This document shows positions 23,265 through 34,406 of a stretch of DNA of 64,000 nt, one piece after another. The notes under the pieces were generated by a model. It made no database searches, was not told the DNA's origin, and was given only the letters and a program-made list of their open reading frames with translations. Position numbers and translations under genes: made by a program. This DNA is from Flabesymbios commensalis (lineage: Eukaryota > Annelida > Polychaeta > Terebellida > Flabelligeridae), in NCBI GenBank assembly GCA_964017125.1, contig OZ024903.1:87508593-87572592 (forward strand). Direction: 5' to 3'. Every line of letters starts with the position of its first letter. The first letter of the stretch is position 1.

Positions 23265-23610
23265 TTGAAATAATGCTGGTTGAATTATGGCCAACGCCTG
23301 CGAAACTGGCCCATTTTTTAAACCAACACTGGTTTACTGGGTGGTTAACTGAAATGAGTGGCATAATCTCGCCAACAAACACGAGGCGTTGACACAATGT
23401 TGGTTTACTATTGGACCAACACTGAGTCAACAGTCATATTGTCTTTGCTGGAACCGCACAGGTTCGAACCGACTGATCTTTATGCATTTCTTGCATAAAT
23501 ATATTGAGTCTAATAAACACCAATCCAGAAAAACCCTAAGCCAGGCGAACTACATAATCTATAAGGCAGTAGACCAACATTGGGTTTAAAACAATGTGTT
23601 TGCTGGTTGA
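23265..23610. mobile_element. Cluster of degraded CAGCAAAC palindromes
   Basis: Fragments include ATGGCCAACGCCTGCGAAAC (23,289), CCAACAAACACGAGGCGTTG (23,371) with CAATGTTGGTTTACTATTGG, and GACCAACATTGGGTTTAAAA with GTGTTTGCTGGTTG (23,571-23,609). At least two copies overlap or are interleaved; boundaries are unclear. Confidence 0.5.
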
Positions 23611-24081
23611 TTCCGAGTACGACCCTACTAATGTTTATGTATTCCCTTGCACCAATATGCATCTAGTTTAGAATCTAATGAACACCAAACCAGAAAAAGC
23701 ATCAACCAGGCATACTACATAGTCTATAGAAAAGTCTCAGGCACAGAACCACCGTCACCATGTGATGTAGTGTGATCATATGAGTGCAAATGTGGGATTA
23801 TTCGAACTGAGACTGGAGAAATGTAAACAAAGCTGGAGGGTAATACCATTTGAATAAATAACAATTATTTTTATTTTTATATTCCGATATTTTGCGTCTT
23901 GATTTTCTAATTAGTTTCTTCTAAACTGCATTTTAAAATTTGAGCTGTAAATTGATTATTGGCGGATGTGTAGCCCCCCATTCATTCAAAATCATTAGGG
24001 GTGGTGAGGTTTATGCCCCCTGCTCCAGCAGGGATTAGCCTAACATGTGATCTTCGCTAGCATCGCTGCTGAATGGAGTTC

Positions 24082-24123
24082 ACTGTGTGGTGCGGTATAG
24101 TTGGTACAGTACACACAGTGATA
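24082..24123. repeat. Short hairpin
   Basis: TCACTGTGTGGTGCGGTATA pairs imperfectly with TGGTACAGTACACACAGTGA. No other copy seen. Confidence 0.45.
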
Positions 24124-24779
24124 TTTGACGATACAGTGTCTTGGTACAATAAAATTAAGCACACAGCAGACGTCACCTAATCTAGGTCATCTAGCGACCA
24201 GAGTGTTGTATGGGCCACTCATATGAGTGAAAGAAACAGCACTGTGGCTGTCCACGGGTTCACATGGCGTTTAGCGCTACAGCAGACAAATTAAAATATA
24301 CTAGAACCTCTATGTTCGCCATGTCATAACGTCATAACTGCTTCTTTTCAAGAGAGCACTTACTGCCTTTTATCTTTGAAAAACAAATAAATGATATTTT
24401 TATGTGTTCAAACAGACATAACTAAAAGGACAACAGAAGCCAGAAGCTGATAATTGTATATCGTAACTATCAAAACAAGACTACATAAGTCCAGGAGCTC
24501 CCGCTCCGAATTAGAATTTGATTTAAGCAATTTTGTGTACGGTTATTAATGTAGTCCTAGGCTAGGTCAGAAATCAAGACGCAAGACAACTAGGTCTAAA
24601 AGGGTCAGTCTAAGAGTATGATAAAAAAACTAGACAGTCTGTCAGAGATTGCAAACCTCCATTGAAATTAATGATCCTACTCAGTAACCCAGTAATGCCG
24701 GTCTACCTATCTGGCACTATTACCCGATATCAGACCAATCGAGGTGAATAATGGCTGATTAAAGGTTATTTTGAATTCT

Positions 24780-25770
24780 ATCTAGTTAAAAAATTTCAGG
24801 GTGCATCATCCCACGAAACCTCACATTTTTTTATAGTAATGGTCTAGCCATCTAACATAGTTTGCCAAATATCGGGTATGTGAAAGTAATTAATGGCTGA
24901 TAGACAGAAATTTTGAATCTAGTAAAAATATGTCAGGGTGTGTCCTCCCTCGAAACATCACATTTTGTTTTATAGTAATGGTCTAGCCATCTAACACGGT
25001 TTGCCAAATACTGGGCATGTGAAAGTAAATAATGACCGATAAGGGGCCATTTTGAATTTGATCGAGTCGAAATTTTTTAAGATGCATCCTCTCCTGAAAC
25101 GTCACATTTTTTTCTATAGTGATGGTCTAGCTATCTAGCACGGTTTACCTGATATCAGGCCTATGGAGTTAAACAACGCGAATTTGATGTGAATTTGATC
25201 GAGTCGAAATTTTTCAAGATGCATCCTCTCCTGAAACGTCACATTTTGTTCTATAGTGATGGTCTAGCTATCTAGCACGGTTTACCTGATATCAGGCCTA
25301 TGGAGGTAAACAATGCCGATTGTCGGCCATTTTTAATTCGATATCGCTTAAAATTTCCAGGGTGCATCCTCCCCCGAAAACCTACATTTGGTTTTTATAG
25401 TAATGATCTAGCCATCTGGCACGGTTAACAAAATATCGGCCATGTGAAAAAGAATAATGACCAATAGGCGGCCTTTTGAATTTGATCGAGTCGAATTTTT
25501 TTAAAGATGCATCTTCTCCTGAAATCTCACATTTTGTTTTATAGTAGCCTAATGGTTTAGCTATCTAGCACAGTTTACCCGATATCAGGCCTGTTGAGGT
25601 GAATAATGGCCAATAGGCGGCTATTTTTAGTTTAATTGAGTTGAAATAGTCAAGAAGCATCCTCTCCTGAAACCTTGAAGTTTGTTTTATAGTAATGGTG
25701 TAGCTATCTTGAACGGTTTACATGATATTAGTCTGATTTACCGATGTTATAAATTAGGTGAAAGTGCCGG
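24780..25770. repeat. Tandem array, about 145 bp unit, seven copies
   Basis: Each unit has GGTGCATCCTCxCxCGAAAC, a CACATTTTGTTTTATAGTAA segment, TGGTCTAGCTATCTAGCACG, a GATATCAGGCCTAT segment and GGCCATTTTGAATTTGATCG. Units start near 24,800, 24,935, 25,080, 25,215, 25,360, 25,505 and 25,655. Related units occur at 39,460-39,960 in the neighbouring intron. Confidence 0.85.
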
Positions 25771-26070
25771 GTCAACTTCAAGGTCAAGGTTCAAAAACTT
25801 GAAAAGACACAACTAGGGACCTTAGAGATCATGTACGTGCAATATGACTGTAATCGGCCCAGTAGTTTTCGAGATCTGCTCCGGAAACAAGGTGTGTGTC
25901 AAAACGTCTAAATAGGTCATAGTTCTAAACGAAAAAGTAAGTCAAAGTTCATTTACCCCAAAAGGCACAACTAGACCCCCTAGAGGTGATGTGTGTAAAA
26001 TTTGAAGACAATTGGACAAGTACATTCTGAGATATGCTCCGGAAACGAAATGTTCACGGACGGCCCAACG
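25771..26070. repeat. GCTCCGGAAAC repeat, two units
   Basis: Two diverged units contain GGCACAACTAGACCCCCTAG-like text and end AGATCTGCTCCGGAAACAAG and GATATGCTCCGGAAACGAAA. This is the same repeat as at 3.6-3.85 kb. Confidence 0.65.
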
Positions 26071-26321
26071 TCCAGCGCGACCTTGCGTATTGAATTGAGA
26101 TTATATTTTAACCTGTCCATTATCCACTTGAAAGTAACCCACATACCAAAAATTGTTATCCTAGCTTATTTTCTTACAAAATTATAGGCAAAAGAAGAAA
26201 TAAAAACCGGGACAGAGGCGGAATCCATGGCTTCCTCCGTCTCACCTACGGTGACGCGGGAGATAATAAAGTGTAGGTGAAAATCACATTGGCCGAAAAA
26301 AATTATTGTATTAAAGACCGT

Positions 26322-27360
26322 TCACACTAGAGAGAATGATGCGCGAATCAATCTCTAGCGAATTGTGAGAGATTCGCGCCAATAGTACTCACACCAGAGT
26401 CGTGCGAATCATTCGCTAGCAAATCGTGAGTGATTCGTTCGAATAGTGTTCACACTAGAGTCGAGTGAATCATTCGCTAGAGAATCATAACTGAGATTCA
26501 CGAGAACATTGTTTACACTAGAATCGTACGAATTACTCGCTAGAGAAACGTAAATGAGAGATTAGCGCGAATAGTGCTCGCACTACAATCGTGCGAGTCT
26601 CTAGAGGATCGTAAGTGAGAGATTCGCACGAATAGTGTTCACTCTAAGAGTCGTGTGAATCATTCGCCAGAGAATCATAAGTGAGCTTCGCGAGAATAGT
26701 GCTCATACTAGAGGCGTAGGAATCATTCGCTGGTGAATTGTAAGTGAGTGATTCCTGCGAAGAGTGCTTACACCACAGTTGTGCAAATCATTCGCACGCG
26801 AACCGTAAGTGAGTGATTCACGCGAATAGTGTTCCTGCTAGAGTTCTGTGAATCATTCAGTCAAACTAGAGTCGTGCAAATCACCCGCTAGCGAAACGTA
26901 GGTGAGCGATTCTCATGAATAGTGCTCACATTAGAGTTGTGCGGAACATTCGCTAGAGTATCGTAAGTGAGAGATTCGTGCGAATAGCGTTCACGCTAAG
27001 AGTCATGCAAATCTTTCGCTAGTGCATCGTAAGTGAGAGATTCGCACAAATAGTATTCACACAAGAGCCATGCGAATCATTCGCTAGAGAAATCATAAGT
27101 GAGAGATTTGCGAGAATTGTGCTCACACCAGAGCCTTGCGAATCATTCGCTAGATAATTGTAAGTGAGAAATTCAGGGGAATAGTGCTCACACAAGAGAC
27201 GTGCGAATCATTCGCTAGATATTTGTAAGTGAGATATTCACGCAAATAGTGTTCACACTAGCGTCACACGAATCATTTGCTAGATAATCGTAAATGAGAG
27301 ATTCGTGCGAATAGTGCTCACACTAGAGTCGTGAGAATCATTCGCTCCATATTCGCTTTA
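26322..27360. repeat. Satellite-like array, about 67 bp unit, some 15 copies
   Basis: The consensus is roughly TTCACACTAGAGTCGTGCGA, ATCATTCGCTAGAGAATCGT, AAGTGAGAGATTCGCGCGAA, TAGTG. Units are 75-90% alike and contain internal dyads (GATTCGCGCGAAT; ATTCGCTAGAGAAT-like). No frame is conserved, so it is not coding. Confidence 0.9.
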
Positions 27361-27638
27361 TTATCAGACAAGTATATCATTTGCCTTAGTGTAAGCAGGT
27401 CGTCATAAATGTATGACTTTAGAAAGACAAGAGTGTTATACGCAATAATTAAGCTTTGATACAGAAAAATGTAGTTATTAACATTATGTTATATATAAGT
27501 CCGCAGCAACCGAGAAAACGGAATTCTTCTCCACCTGATTAAAAGCCTTTTAAAAACCCGATGCGATTGTTTAGAATACAAAGCATCCCCGGAGTCAGCT
27601 TGTCCGTTGGGTATGGCTCCCACGCAAAAATGTGTACC

Positions 27639-27889
27639 TTAACCGTTTCAAGCCGGCGTTTACCATTGTCATCTTCATCCACTACAAGCCGAGAATTGCT
27701 GTCGCAATTCTCGACTTGTAGTGGATGAAGATGATTTGAAGTGGTTGAAAATTGAAGAAAATTGCAATGTACTGGTACACCAGTTTCATGGAAATTTTCG
27801 TTCTAAAACCCTTGGTCGTAGGAGAATTAAGTATGTTTTCAGGGATTTAATATGATGCATTAATTCATCGTGAGGACTTAAAGGGTTAA
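27639..27889. mobile_element. TTAA MITE family D
   Basis: TTAACCGTTTCAAGCCGG at the left and GACTTAAAGGGTTAA at the right. Its hairpin is CATCTTCATCCACTACAAGC / CTTGTAGTGGATGAAGATGA around GAATTGCTGTCGCAATTC. An inverted copy lies at 52,437-52,686. Confidence 0.75.
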
Positions 27890-27899
27890 AGTATTTGTA

Positions 27900-28570
27900 C
27901 ATAATGTACTCTTAGGGTTAGGTGTGGACGTATAATTTCAACACTGCTTATTTGTAGAATGCGGAGTATTTTGTGAAGTACAATTCGACTGTGTGAATAA
28001 TAAATTTCCCCTACATAAAATTGTATTCTCAGTGAAGGGAATGTGTCCATTCTTCACTGGTACACAAATAAGACACAGTGGAGGCCATGTAGGTCGCTGC
28101 GCCCAGTGTCAACCTGTGCGTGTCAGGGGGGCCAGACAACACCATGGCGCCGAGGTGATAATTATTGCGCCCTTTCACATCAGGTATGAAACCAGGACTA
28201 ATATTGACACTGTACACACACCCCCACCCCTGCACACCCTTGCACGCATTGTGTGGCATCTCGTGCAGGGCCAGTTATTCAGTAGGGTAGCACCTACAGT
28301 CACGCAATACGCCTATTTAACGCCTTGAGAATACTTACTAAGTTACTTAGATGTTTACTTTGCACTCATCGCACGGGATAACGGGTGTTTAACCCCAGAG
28401 CTCACCATCATTATCATCGTTATCCACTCCGATAACCACCCAGGTCATCATATAGCATTTTATATTTTATTTAATTGACGGTCATTCATTTACCATTTTA
28501 TGGGTTTTTTATTGCGGCGCTAATCGGTTATATGTTTGGGTCATCATTATCCCACGAATTTGAACAGTTT
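27900..28570. other. Intron with a GC-richer patch, no exon accepted
   Basis: A 111-codon plus-strand frame covers 27,993-28,328, where GC rises. It has no recognisable domain and its opposite strand is equally open, so I do not call it. Confidence 0.45.
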
Positions 28571-28579
28571 GGGTTACTG

Positions 28580-28686
28580 TAGTGCATATGTGTGCACTGA
28601 GGAAATATATCGACTACAGCGGGATTCGAACCCAGTACCCCTGGGCTCTCAGTGAACCACGTTGGCAATGAGCTATCCTGGAGCCA
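28580..28686 (-). mobile_element. tRNA-derived SINE head
   Basis: Read on the minus strand, GGATAGCTCATTGCCAACGT resembles a polymerase III A box, and ACTGGGTTCGAATCCCGCTG is a textbook B box about 35 bases further on. The spacing fits a tRNA-derived promoter. There is no cloverleaf good enough for a functional tRNA. Downstream text to about 28,580 may be the SINE body. Confidence 0.6.
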
Positions 28687-28924
28687 CAATGTATATTATT
28701 ATGTATATTACTATGTACAATTATTATAAGGGTGTTCTAAACTTTAATTGGATATTATACTACACTTGGCGTATTGGTTGGTTTATCAAATTGAGGCCAC
28801 ATGACACACTTTTAAGTGGACTGTATAAATTGCAATTTCCAACCGGATAATTTAGCACTTCAATGACTTATAGTAATAATGTGTTCCTGATATTTTGTAC
28901 ATCACAATTACTTCACACTGCATA

Positions 28925-29045
28925 AGATACGATACGATACGATACGTTATGATACGATATGATACGATACGATACGATACGATACGATACGATACGATAC
29001 GATACGATACGATACGATACGATACGATGCCATGCGATACGATGC
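28925..29045. repeat. (GATAC)n pentanucleotide microsatellite
   Basis: About 22 units of ACGAT/GATAC with a few changes (GTTATGATACGATATGA near the start). Confidence 0.95.
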
Positions 29046-29309
29046 TGCTATTAACAGCTGGTTAAGAATTGTCCATCACTATAGAAAATACAAACGTGTT
29101 CCAGTATATGAGTCACCACGCTTCGGTTTGATTGTAGGGCATACGTACCGGTATCTATATATAGGGCCTACTCATCCCCATAATGATATACATGTAATAC
29201 TATATTTAATACATAGGGATTAGGCCGATTATAATTATATAAATATAGTGACGGTTGCATCTACCCCTGAAATCTAAATCGCGGCAGTGACCTTCAAATC
29301 ATATTATTA

Positions 29310-29410
29310 ACCATTTACCCGTTATCTGATCTAAATCTTCACACACTTGGAGTTGTGTCTCGCCATCGCGATTTCAAGTGGATGAAAATTACTTGACACA
29401 CCCTTTCATT
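29310..29410. mobile_element. TTAA MITE family B fragment
   Basis: CACACACTTGGAGTTGTGTC then GCGATTTCAAGTGGATGAAA; one arm is shortened, leaving an incomplete hairpin. Confidence 0.5.
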
Positions 29411-29564
29411 GCAAATGTAATAAATGTTAGCAATAAAACGAATAAATATCCACCATAAAACTGGTGGATGGCGGAAACGATTCAAAAACTCACAGTCTAC
29501 GAGAATTGTAAGCCACGCGATAAAAATCGAATCGATATAACTTATTTTCGTGATGCTATTTACA

Positions 29565-29990
29565 CATAGCGCGACGCGATAAACCGCGTTATCGTGCGAT
29601 AAATTCAGACTGAAGGAGAAGTGGTCTTTACTAACATATCGCGCGATAGAATGTCCCTTGTTGAATCAAAACATTGGTAACGCTGGCTCAGCATTAACCC
29701 TCACAGTGCTGAAATACTTCCGTATAAAACATGGAGACCAAAGAGTTTTTAAATTTGAAATCATCATAAATGTCTTGTTAGCTCTTTTTGATTCATTTGA
29801 ATACTATGTTTTGGGTCTACGGCCATTATAAATATTTTTTACTCTTACAGTGCGGGGATCGATTTGATTTTGGACGTCAGAATCTGTCGTCTGTAGACGT
29901 CTAAAGTCGATCCCCGCGCTGCTTATCGTGGACTGTGTAAATGGGCCAAATATCGCGCGATTTAGTTATCGCGGACTGTGCCTTCTCACA
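29565..29990. mobile_element. CGCGATA element, host of a nested MITE
   Basis: TTACACATAGCGCGACGCGA at the left and GTTATCGCGGACTGTGCC at the right. Several TATCGCGCGAT dyads occur inside. A family-A MITE (29,694-29,925) interrupts it. A shorter inverted copy without the MITE is at 46,080-46,295. Confidence 0.6.
29694..29925. mobile_element. TTAA MITE family A nested in CGCGATA element
   Basis: TTAACCCTCACAGTGCTGAA opens it; the internal TTGAAATCATCATAAATGTC and the hairpin GACGTCAGAATCTGTCGTCT and AAAGTCGATCCCCGCGCTG follow. The right TTAA is reduced to TTA. One palindrome of the double hairpin is partly lost. Confidence 0.7.
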
Positions 29991-30354
29991 AACAACTCTT
30001 AAATTGCACTCATAATGACGAACCAGTTATTCAAGCTATGTAAATGTGTTATTTGTAATCAGATTGACTGAATGAGAAAACAATTTTAGAATTTTTAGAA
30101 AATTGATCAAATCATGTGGTCTAACTATTTCTAAGTAATATTTCCGATTCGAAAAGAGAAATCTTCAGGAACCAAGTGGTATGCGCATATCTATGAGCCG
30201 GTTTTTACCCACAGTGTACATGTGAACACCGGGTACAAATATTTTCATGTTACGTGTGAAACAGACATTTACGGAGAATTTAAGATGACGCACTAATTAT
30301 CACATAATACCAGGGTTCGACATAAACAAGTTCACTGCCAGGTTCCATAGCTAG

Positions 30355-30570
30355 GTAATCAACCCTTTACTTGCCGCAGGCTCATTAATCCTGTGAGCTA
30401 CAAGTTAAATAATTCAAATAGTCACACACTTTATGTTGTGTTTCGCAAGTGTGTGAAAATTACTCATATTTGTTCAATTTTAGACCGATCATTTTTAATT
30501 ATTTCCATTTAAACACAAATTCAACTCGAATAAACTGGTGTAATAGGTGTTGAGGGGATTAAACCCTTTA
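30355..30570. mobile_element. TTAA MITE family B, degraded
   Basis: CAACCCTTTACTTGCCGC at the left. The hairpin keeps CACACTTTATGTTGTGTTTC and AAGTGTGTGAAAATTACTCA with one arm shortened. It ends near GAGGGGATTAA. Confidence 0.5.
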
Positions 30571-31190
30571 GCTACCATGGTATATATCAAACTTAAAATA
30601 GAATTGCGCATGCGATCAGGACGATTGACAAAAAACTTCACTGCAAGCACCAGACGTTGACACGGGGTTGGATCAATGCTTGGCCATTCCTGTCAATATC
30701 CCAAATATGTCACTTCTATTGATTGCGTTAATAAAAACGTTAAACGTAAAACGTTAGTTGTAATTTGCGCCCACAGCTGTCAAGCCCAACCTGAATCCAA
30801 CTATGTGGTACAAGCTGTCAGAAATGCAAAACTACACTATTCTACGTCTAATAACCAGCTACAAACTGGTAAGCCAGTGTAGTTCTCTATATAATAAAAT
30901 CAAAATGAAAATTCTCTGAAACATCAGTCTTACAAAATAGGCCAACCTGTTATATATGTAATTCAGGTGTTTCCTTCTTATTTCAACGATTTTAAAAGTG
31001 GAAGTTGTGTCGGTAATATTACATTTAAAAATAGTCTATTACCATGATTGCCAATGATTACATTCCATACCACATCAAAAATATTTCAAGAAAACAAATA
31101 CGCAAGCATAAAATTGCTGCATTGTCAGATTATGTAAATTTGACATGCCTGATAAGAAGTTAAAACTCAGGATTTGCAAAGAAACAAAAT
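30571..31190. other. AT-rich intron, nothing recognised
   Basis: A weak CACGGGGTTGGATCAATGCT near 30,661 may be a CAGCAAAC core fragment. The 68-codon frame at 30,676 has no support. Confidence 0.4.
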
Positions 31191-31197
31191 AATATAC

Positions 31198-31379
31198 CTG
31201 TAAACAGGTTTACGAGGTGGCATTGCAGTGCCTAAAAGGTTAAATGCTGTAACACACGACATAAACAAATCGCAAGGTGATTTAATGACACCATCCGTGT
31301 CGATTTGTTGGACAAACAAATTGACCTTTTCAGTCTTAAATCCCTCTTTTATTTCATGCGGGAATATTGCCCGCACAGC
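31198..31379 (-). pseudogene. Coding-like segment of unknown origin
   Basis: On the minus strand a 182-base stretch between an AATTCTCAAG acceptor-like site and a GTATATT donor-like site encodes about 60 residues that read like protein (HEIKEGFKTEKVNLFVQQID; GTAMPPRKPVY). The flanking frame to 31,757 stays open but passes through a palindrome and a lower-quality segment. Its phase does not fit BCAS3, where joining to the 38,901 donor gives an early stop. It may be a relic of a nested gene or of a transposable element. I recognise no family. Confidence 0.3.
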
Positions 31380-31449
31380 CTTGAGAATTGGCCACAAAAT
31401 CACGGGAATACTAAAGGTGAACAAATATCTGATAGAGAATATTAAAATG

Positions 31450-31500
31450 GGGTGTTTAATTCTCAGTATCGTCGCGATACTGAGAATTAAACACCACCCG
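31450..31500. repeat. Perfect 45 bp palindrome
   Basis: GGTGTTTAATTCTCAGTATC meets its exact complement across GTCGC at 31,470-31,474. This is an extremely stable short hairpin inside the coding-like frame's flank. Confidence 0.8.
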
Positions 31501-32395
31501 TGAAAGGTCGGGATGAGAGAGTTAATGCTGCCGCCGCAAGTCGCTTTGCAGTTTTTTTTACACGGAGGGCGGCTTGCAACACCTGTACGCGCGTAAATTA
31601 GCTGTTTGATCGCGCCACATCTTGTCCGTGCACGGTGCACTTTTTTCCCGGTGCGTCCGAGCCTGGGACCCCAGGGTAGTAGGACAGCACAGGGACCGGA
31701 TGTGAACTCCCTGAGATGGAACAAAGAAATCAGAATTTGTGGATAAATTAACTGCATGGTTCACAAAGGCCATGCGTTTTTCAGACCAATTAGCAGGAAT
31801 GTAAACGATGCAGAAGAAGAAGAAAGACAAGTTCATATATTGTTTAGAGATTGTGCCCTTCTATGCGTCTTCTCTGCCACAATGACGAATAGCTTTCCGC
31901 TGTGCATAACGTTTTCACAATTATTATTATTATACAATATCAATGACTTATAAATAGCTTTAAGAAATACATCACCGTTGTATTTCGCTATATACACATT
32001 TCACACCTTCAAACTGAATTTGAGTTTAGCCCGAGGAAAATTAAACGAAAAAGCGTTTTACGTTCTGGAAACATGACCAAATCGCATGAATTTCAGTCAA
32101 ACATTTGACTCAAGAAACCGAGAAAAGTAAAACTAAAAATTATACAAACTATAAGTTAATACGAAAATCAAAATAATCAATGTAAAGTCTATATCTGGGA
32201 GAGATATGATCAACCACCAAATCCAATATTAGAAACATACATATTGAATCCTACAATGTATACTAGTACAAGCAATACGTACATCTCTTGTTACCCCCCC
32301 TTCTACAAAGTTCGCCCAGCACTATAAACGCACCCTGTTTTCTGGGGATTGCGAATAAACGTTGCGTATTCAACGCTCTTTCGGTTAATACAGAT
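31501..32395. other. Intron, no feature supported
   Basis: A GC-richer stretch at 31,525-31,700 has an open minus frame without recognisable domains. The rest is AT-rich. Confidence 0.4.
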
Positions 32396-32399
32396 ATAA

Positions 32400-32475
32400 G
32401 CGTCACCTTAGATATGAAAGGGTGTATCTGCCATTTTGTAAAGTGATAGATACATCCTTTCATATTTAAGGGGAC
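32400..32475. repeat. GTATCTGCC hairpin element, uninterrupted
   Basis: CACCTTAGATATGAAAGGGT pairs with CCTTTCATATTTAAGGGG, and TGTATCTGCC with GATAGATACA, loop ATTTTGTAAAG. This is the best reference copy for the hairpins at 18,981, 38,815 and 42,286. Confidence 0.7.
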
Positions 32476-32611
32476 GAATTATGTTAAAACTTTTTATGTT
32501 CGACTTAGTTCCCAGAATATTAGTAACGTGACGTAATGTGATATTATAACTAATTTTAACAGAATAAAATAAAAGCACAGTGATCCACCGTCTACGACAC
32601 TGGCCCAGATA

Positions 32612-32860
32612 TTAACCCTTAGAGCGCTGATGTCGACTACAGTAGACATTCTGCATTTTATTGGCACCTGTATAAACAGTTGTTAAAATTAAAATGTGCT
32701 TTCAATTTTGAAACACTGATATCAACAAATATTATGTTGAGACCTAAATTTCACAAATAACACAAATTTTCAGTCACTTGAAGTTGTGGATCGCGGTAGC
32801 GAGACACAACTTCAAGTGACTGAAAAATTAAATTAAATAAGTCAGTGTTCTAAGGGTTAA
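32612..32860. mobile_element. TTAA MITE family B, full length
   Basis: TTAACCCTTAGAGCGCTGA at the left and GTGTTCTAAGGGTTAA at the right. The hairpin, near the right end, is TTTTCAGTCACTTGAAGTTG / CAACTTCAAGTGACTGAAAA with loop TGGATCGCGGTAGCGAGACA. Confidence 0.8.
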
Positions 32861-33248
32861 ACAACCAATGACTAAAAGTCTCGTGCTTGCTGTGGGTACG
32901 ATATGTAAAGATATAAGGTCATTTAAGGTCATAAAAAGTCACGAGACATCAGGTCAACCCTGCCTTCATAGGTCAGATCAGATATTAGCCAATCATACGC
33001 TTATCTCGCTTCAATGGGAAATCTGAGACCAATAAGAACATGTAGGTCATATGTCAAGGTCAAAAGTGAATATATCATGTGCGCTTTTTCCAGTCGTCGT
33101 ATCAGTCATATTTGTCATATGTCCATCAAACAAACGATAGAGATGATATCTACCTAGAGTCATCTTACAGCTTCTACATGTGGCGTCTTCGCTATAAATG
33201 TGAACTATCTTTTGGCGCCTATGTTTTTTCAGAAGATACCAACGGTAC

Positions 33249-33342
33249 CCAGCAAACACGACACATCGATCCAATGTTGGACCAATTTTGGGCCACCGTC
33301 TACGCCCAACATTGAATCAATGTGTTGTGTTATCTCTGGGTA
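33249..33342. mobile_element. CAGCAAAC palindromic MITE
   Basis: TACCCAGCAAACACGACACA at the left; right end TGTGTTGTGTTATCTCTGGG followed by TA. Arms ATCGATCCAATGTTGG and CCAACATTGAATCAAT. The central loop is shortened (CACCGTCTACG). Confidence 0.75.
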
Positions 33343-33483
33343 ACTCTTGTCTTACTGGTCTCGTATCCAGGGTAGTAACAATGAGTAAACTATAAGCATG
33401 ATAGGATAAAGTACTGATAGGTTGTACCAAGGATACTTGGTTGTACATAGCTCCAGATTTTTTTAAGAGTCACCCATCTCCCT

Positions 33484-34012
33484 ATAGTGAACTAAACATA
33501 ATTGGAATAAAGGGGTAAAACGTAGCGCATCTGTTGATCTTTTAAAGAAGCAAAATTAAATGTACTTTATCATATAAACATCACACGTATGCATATTACA
33601 GCATTTGCGCGGGAGGAAGAGGGGGGGGGGTATCATTGCTTGACACTTTTTATATATAGGCCTATACGGTTTTAAGCTTGTTACTTAACACGAGAAAAAT
33701 GTTTATGATAGATGATAAGTTCAAATATAATTATATTTGAGATATGTCTAGTTTTCATATTTTGCGTCATTTAAAGCTGGAAATTGCATTAGCAATCCCA
33801 GCTTCAAATGAATGAAAAAATATAAATAAACAACTAAGCAGCCCAGGGGGAAAAAGAAAAGATCGTCAGAGTATGACTGGCTGTAAAGTAAGGACATTCA
33901 CTCTTTAATTCGTATAGTACTAACCACTAAATTAAACATAATTGGAAAAAAGGGATAAAACGAGGGGGTATTCATTTAATTCGTATAGTACTAACCACTA
34001 AATTGTCTTTAA
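33484..34012. repeat. Short direct duplications
   Basis: ACTAAACATAATTGGAATAA (33,490) recurs as TTAAACATAATTGGAAAAAA (33,931), and TTAATTCGTATAGTACTAAC occurs at about 33,906 and 33,977. Local tandem copying of a segment of about 70 bp. Confidence 0.65.
33765..33850. mobile_element. TTAA MITE family C hairpin
   Basis: CGTCATTTAAAGCTGGAAAT / ATCCCAGCTTCAAATGAATG around TGCATTAGCA, then AAATAAACAACTAAGCAGCC. Termini are not preserved. Confidence 0.6.
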
Positions 34013-34019
34013 AATCAAG

Positions 34020-34400
34020 GGTTATTATCGAAAGCTGTCACTTTCTGAGAGCAGTTGAACCATTAGTCAACCATGCCTTTTGCTGGCATATTTCTAGAAT
34101 AGTGAGCAAGCAATCGAATTTCATAAGAAAGCCGCCCTCATCCTGAACTGGTTCTGTTCGATGGAAAACTGTCGGACGCAAGTTCACTGTACGTTTCCTG
34201 TATAAATGTTATCAGTATGTATAATATATTGCACGTTTTCTGCATAAGATGTTAACAGTATTGATGAAAATCAATTTAAAACGACAATTCAAAATTATCC
34301 CAATGATTATTCGCTGTCTCTTTATTTACAACATCCCAAGACACAGGTGTGTAGTCTCATATTCATTCATTTTGAGATGGAAAAGCGACTAGAAATGTCC
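34020..34400. other. Intron, nothing recognised
   Basis: No repeat family, hairpin or exon is supported here. Confidence 0.5.
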
Positions 34401-34406
34401 AGTTAT

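Noticed and set aside
27993-28328. 111-codon frame in a GC-richer patch
   Set aside because: Both strands are open over the same stretch and the peptide has no recognisable composition or motif.
31198-31379. Adding this segment as a BCAS3 exon between 38,901 and 20,659
   Set aside because: Joined to the phase-1 donor it gives a stop within nine codons; its own open frame needs phase 0.
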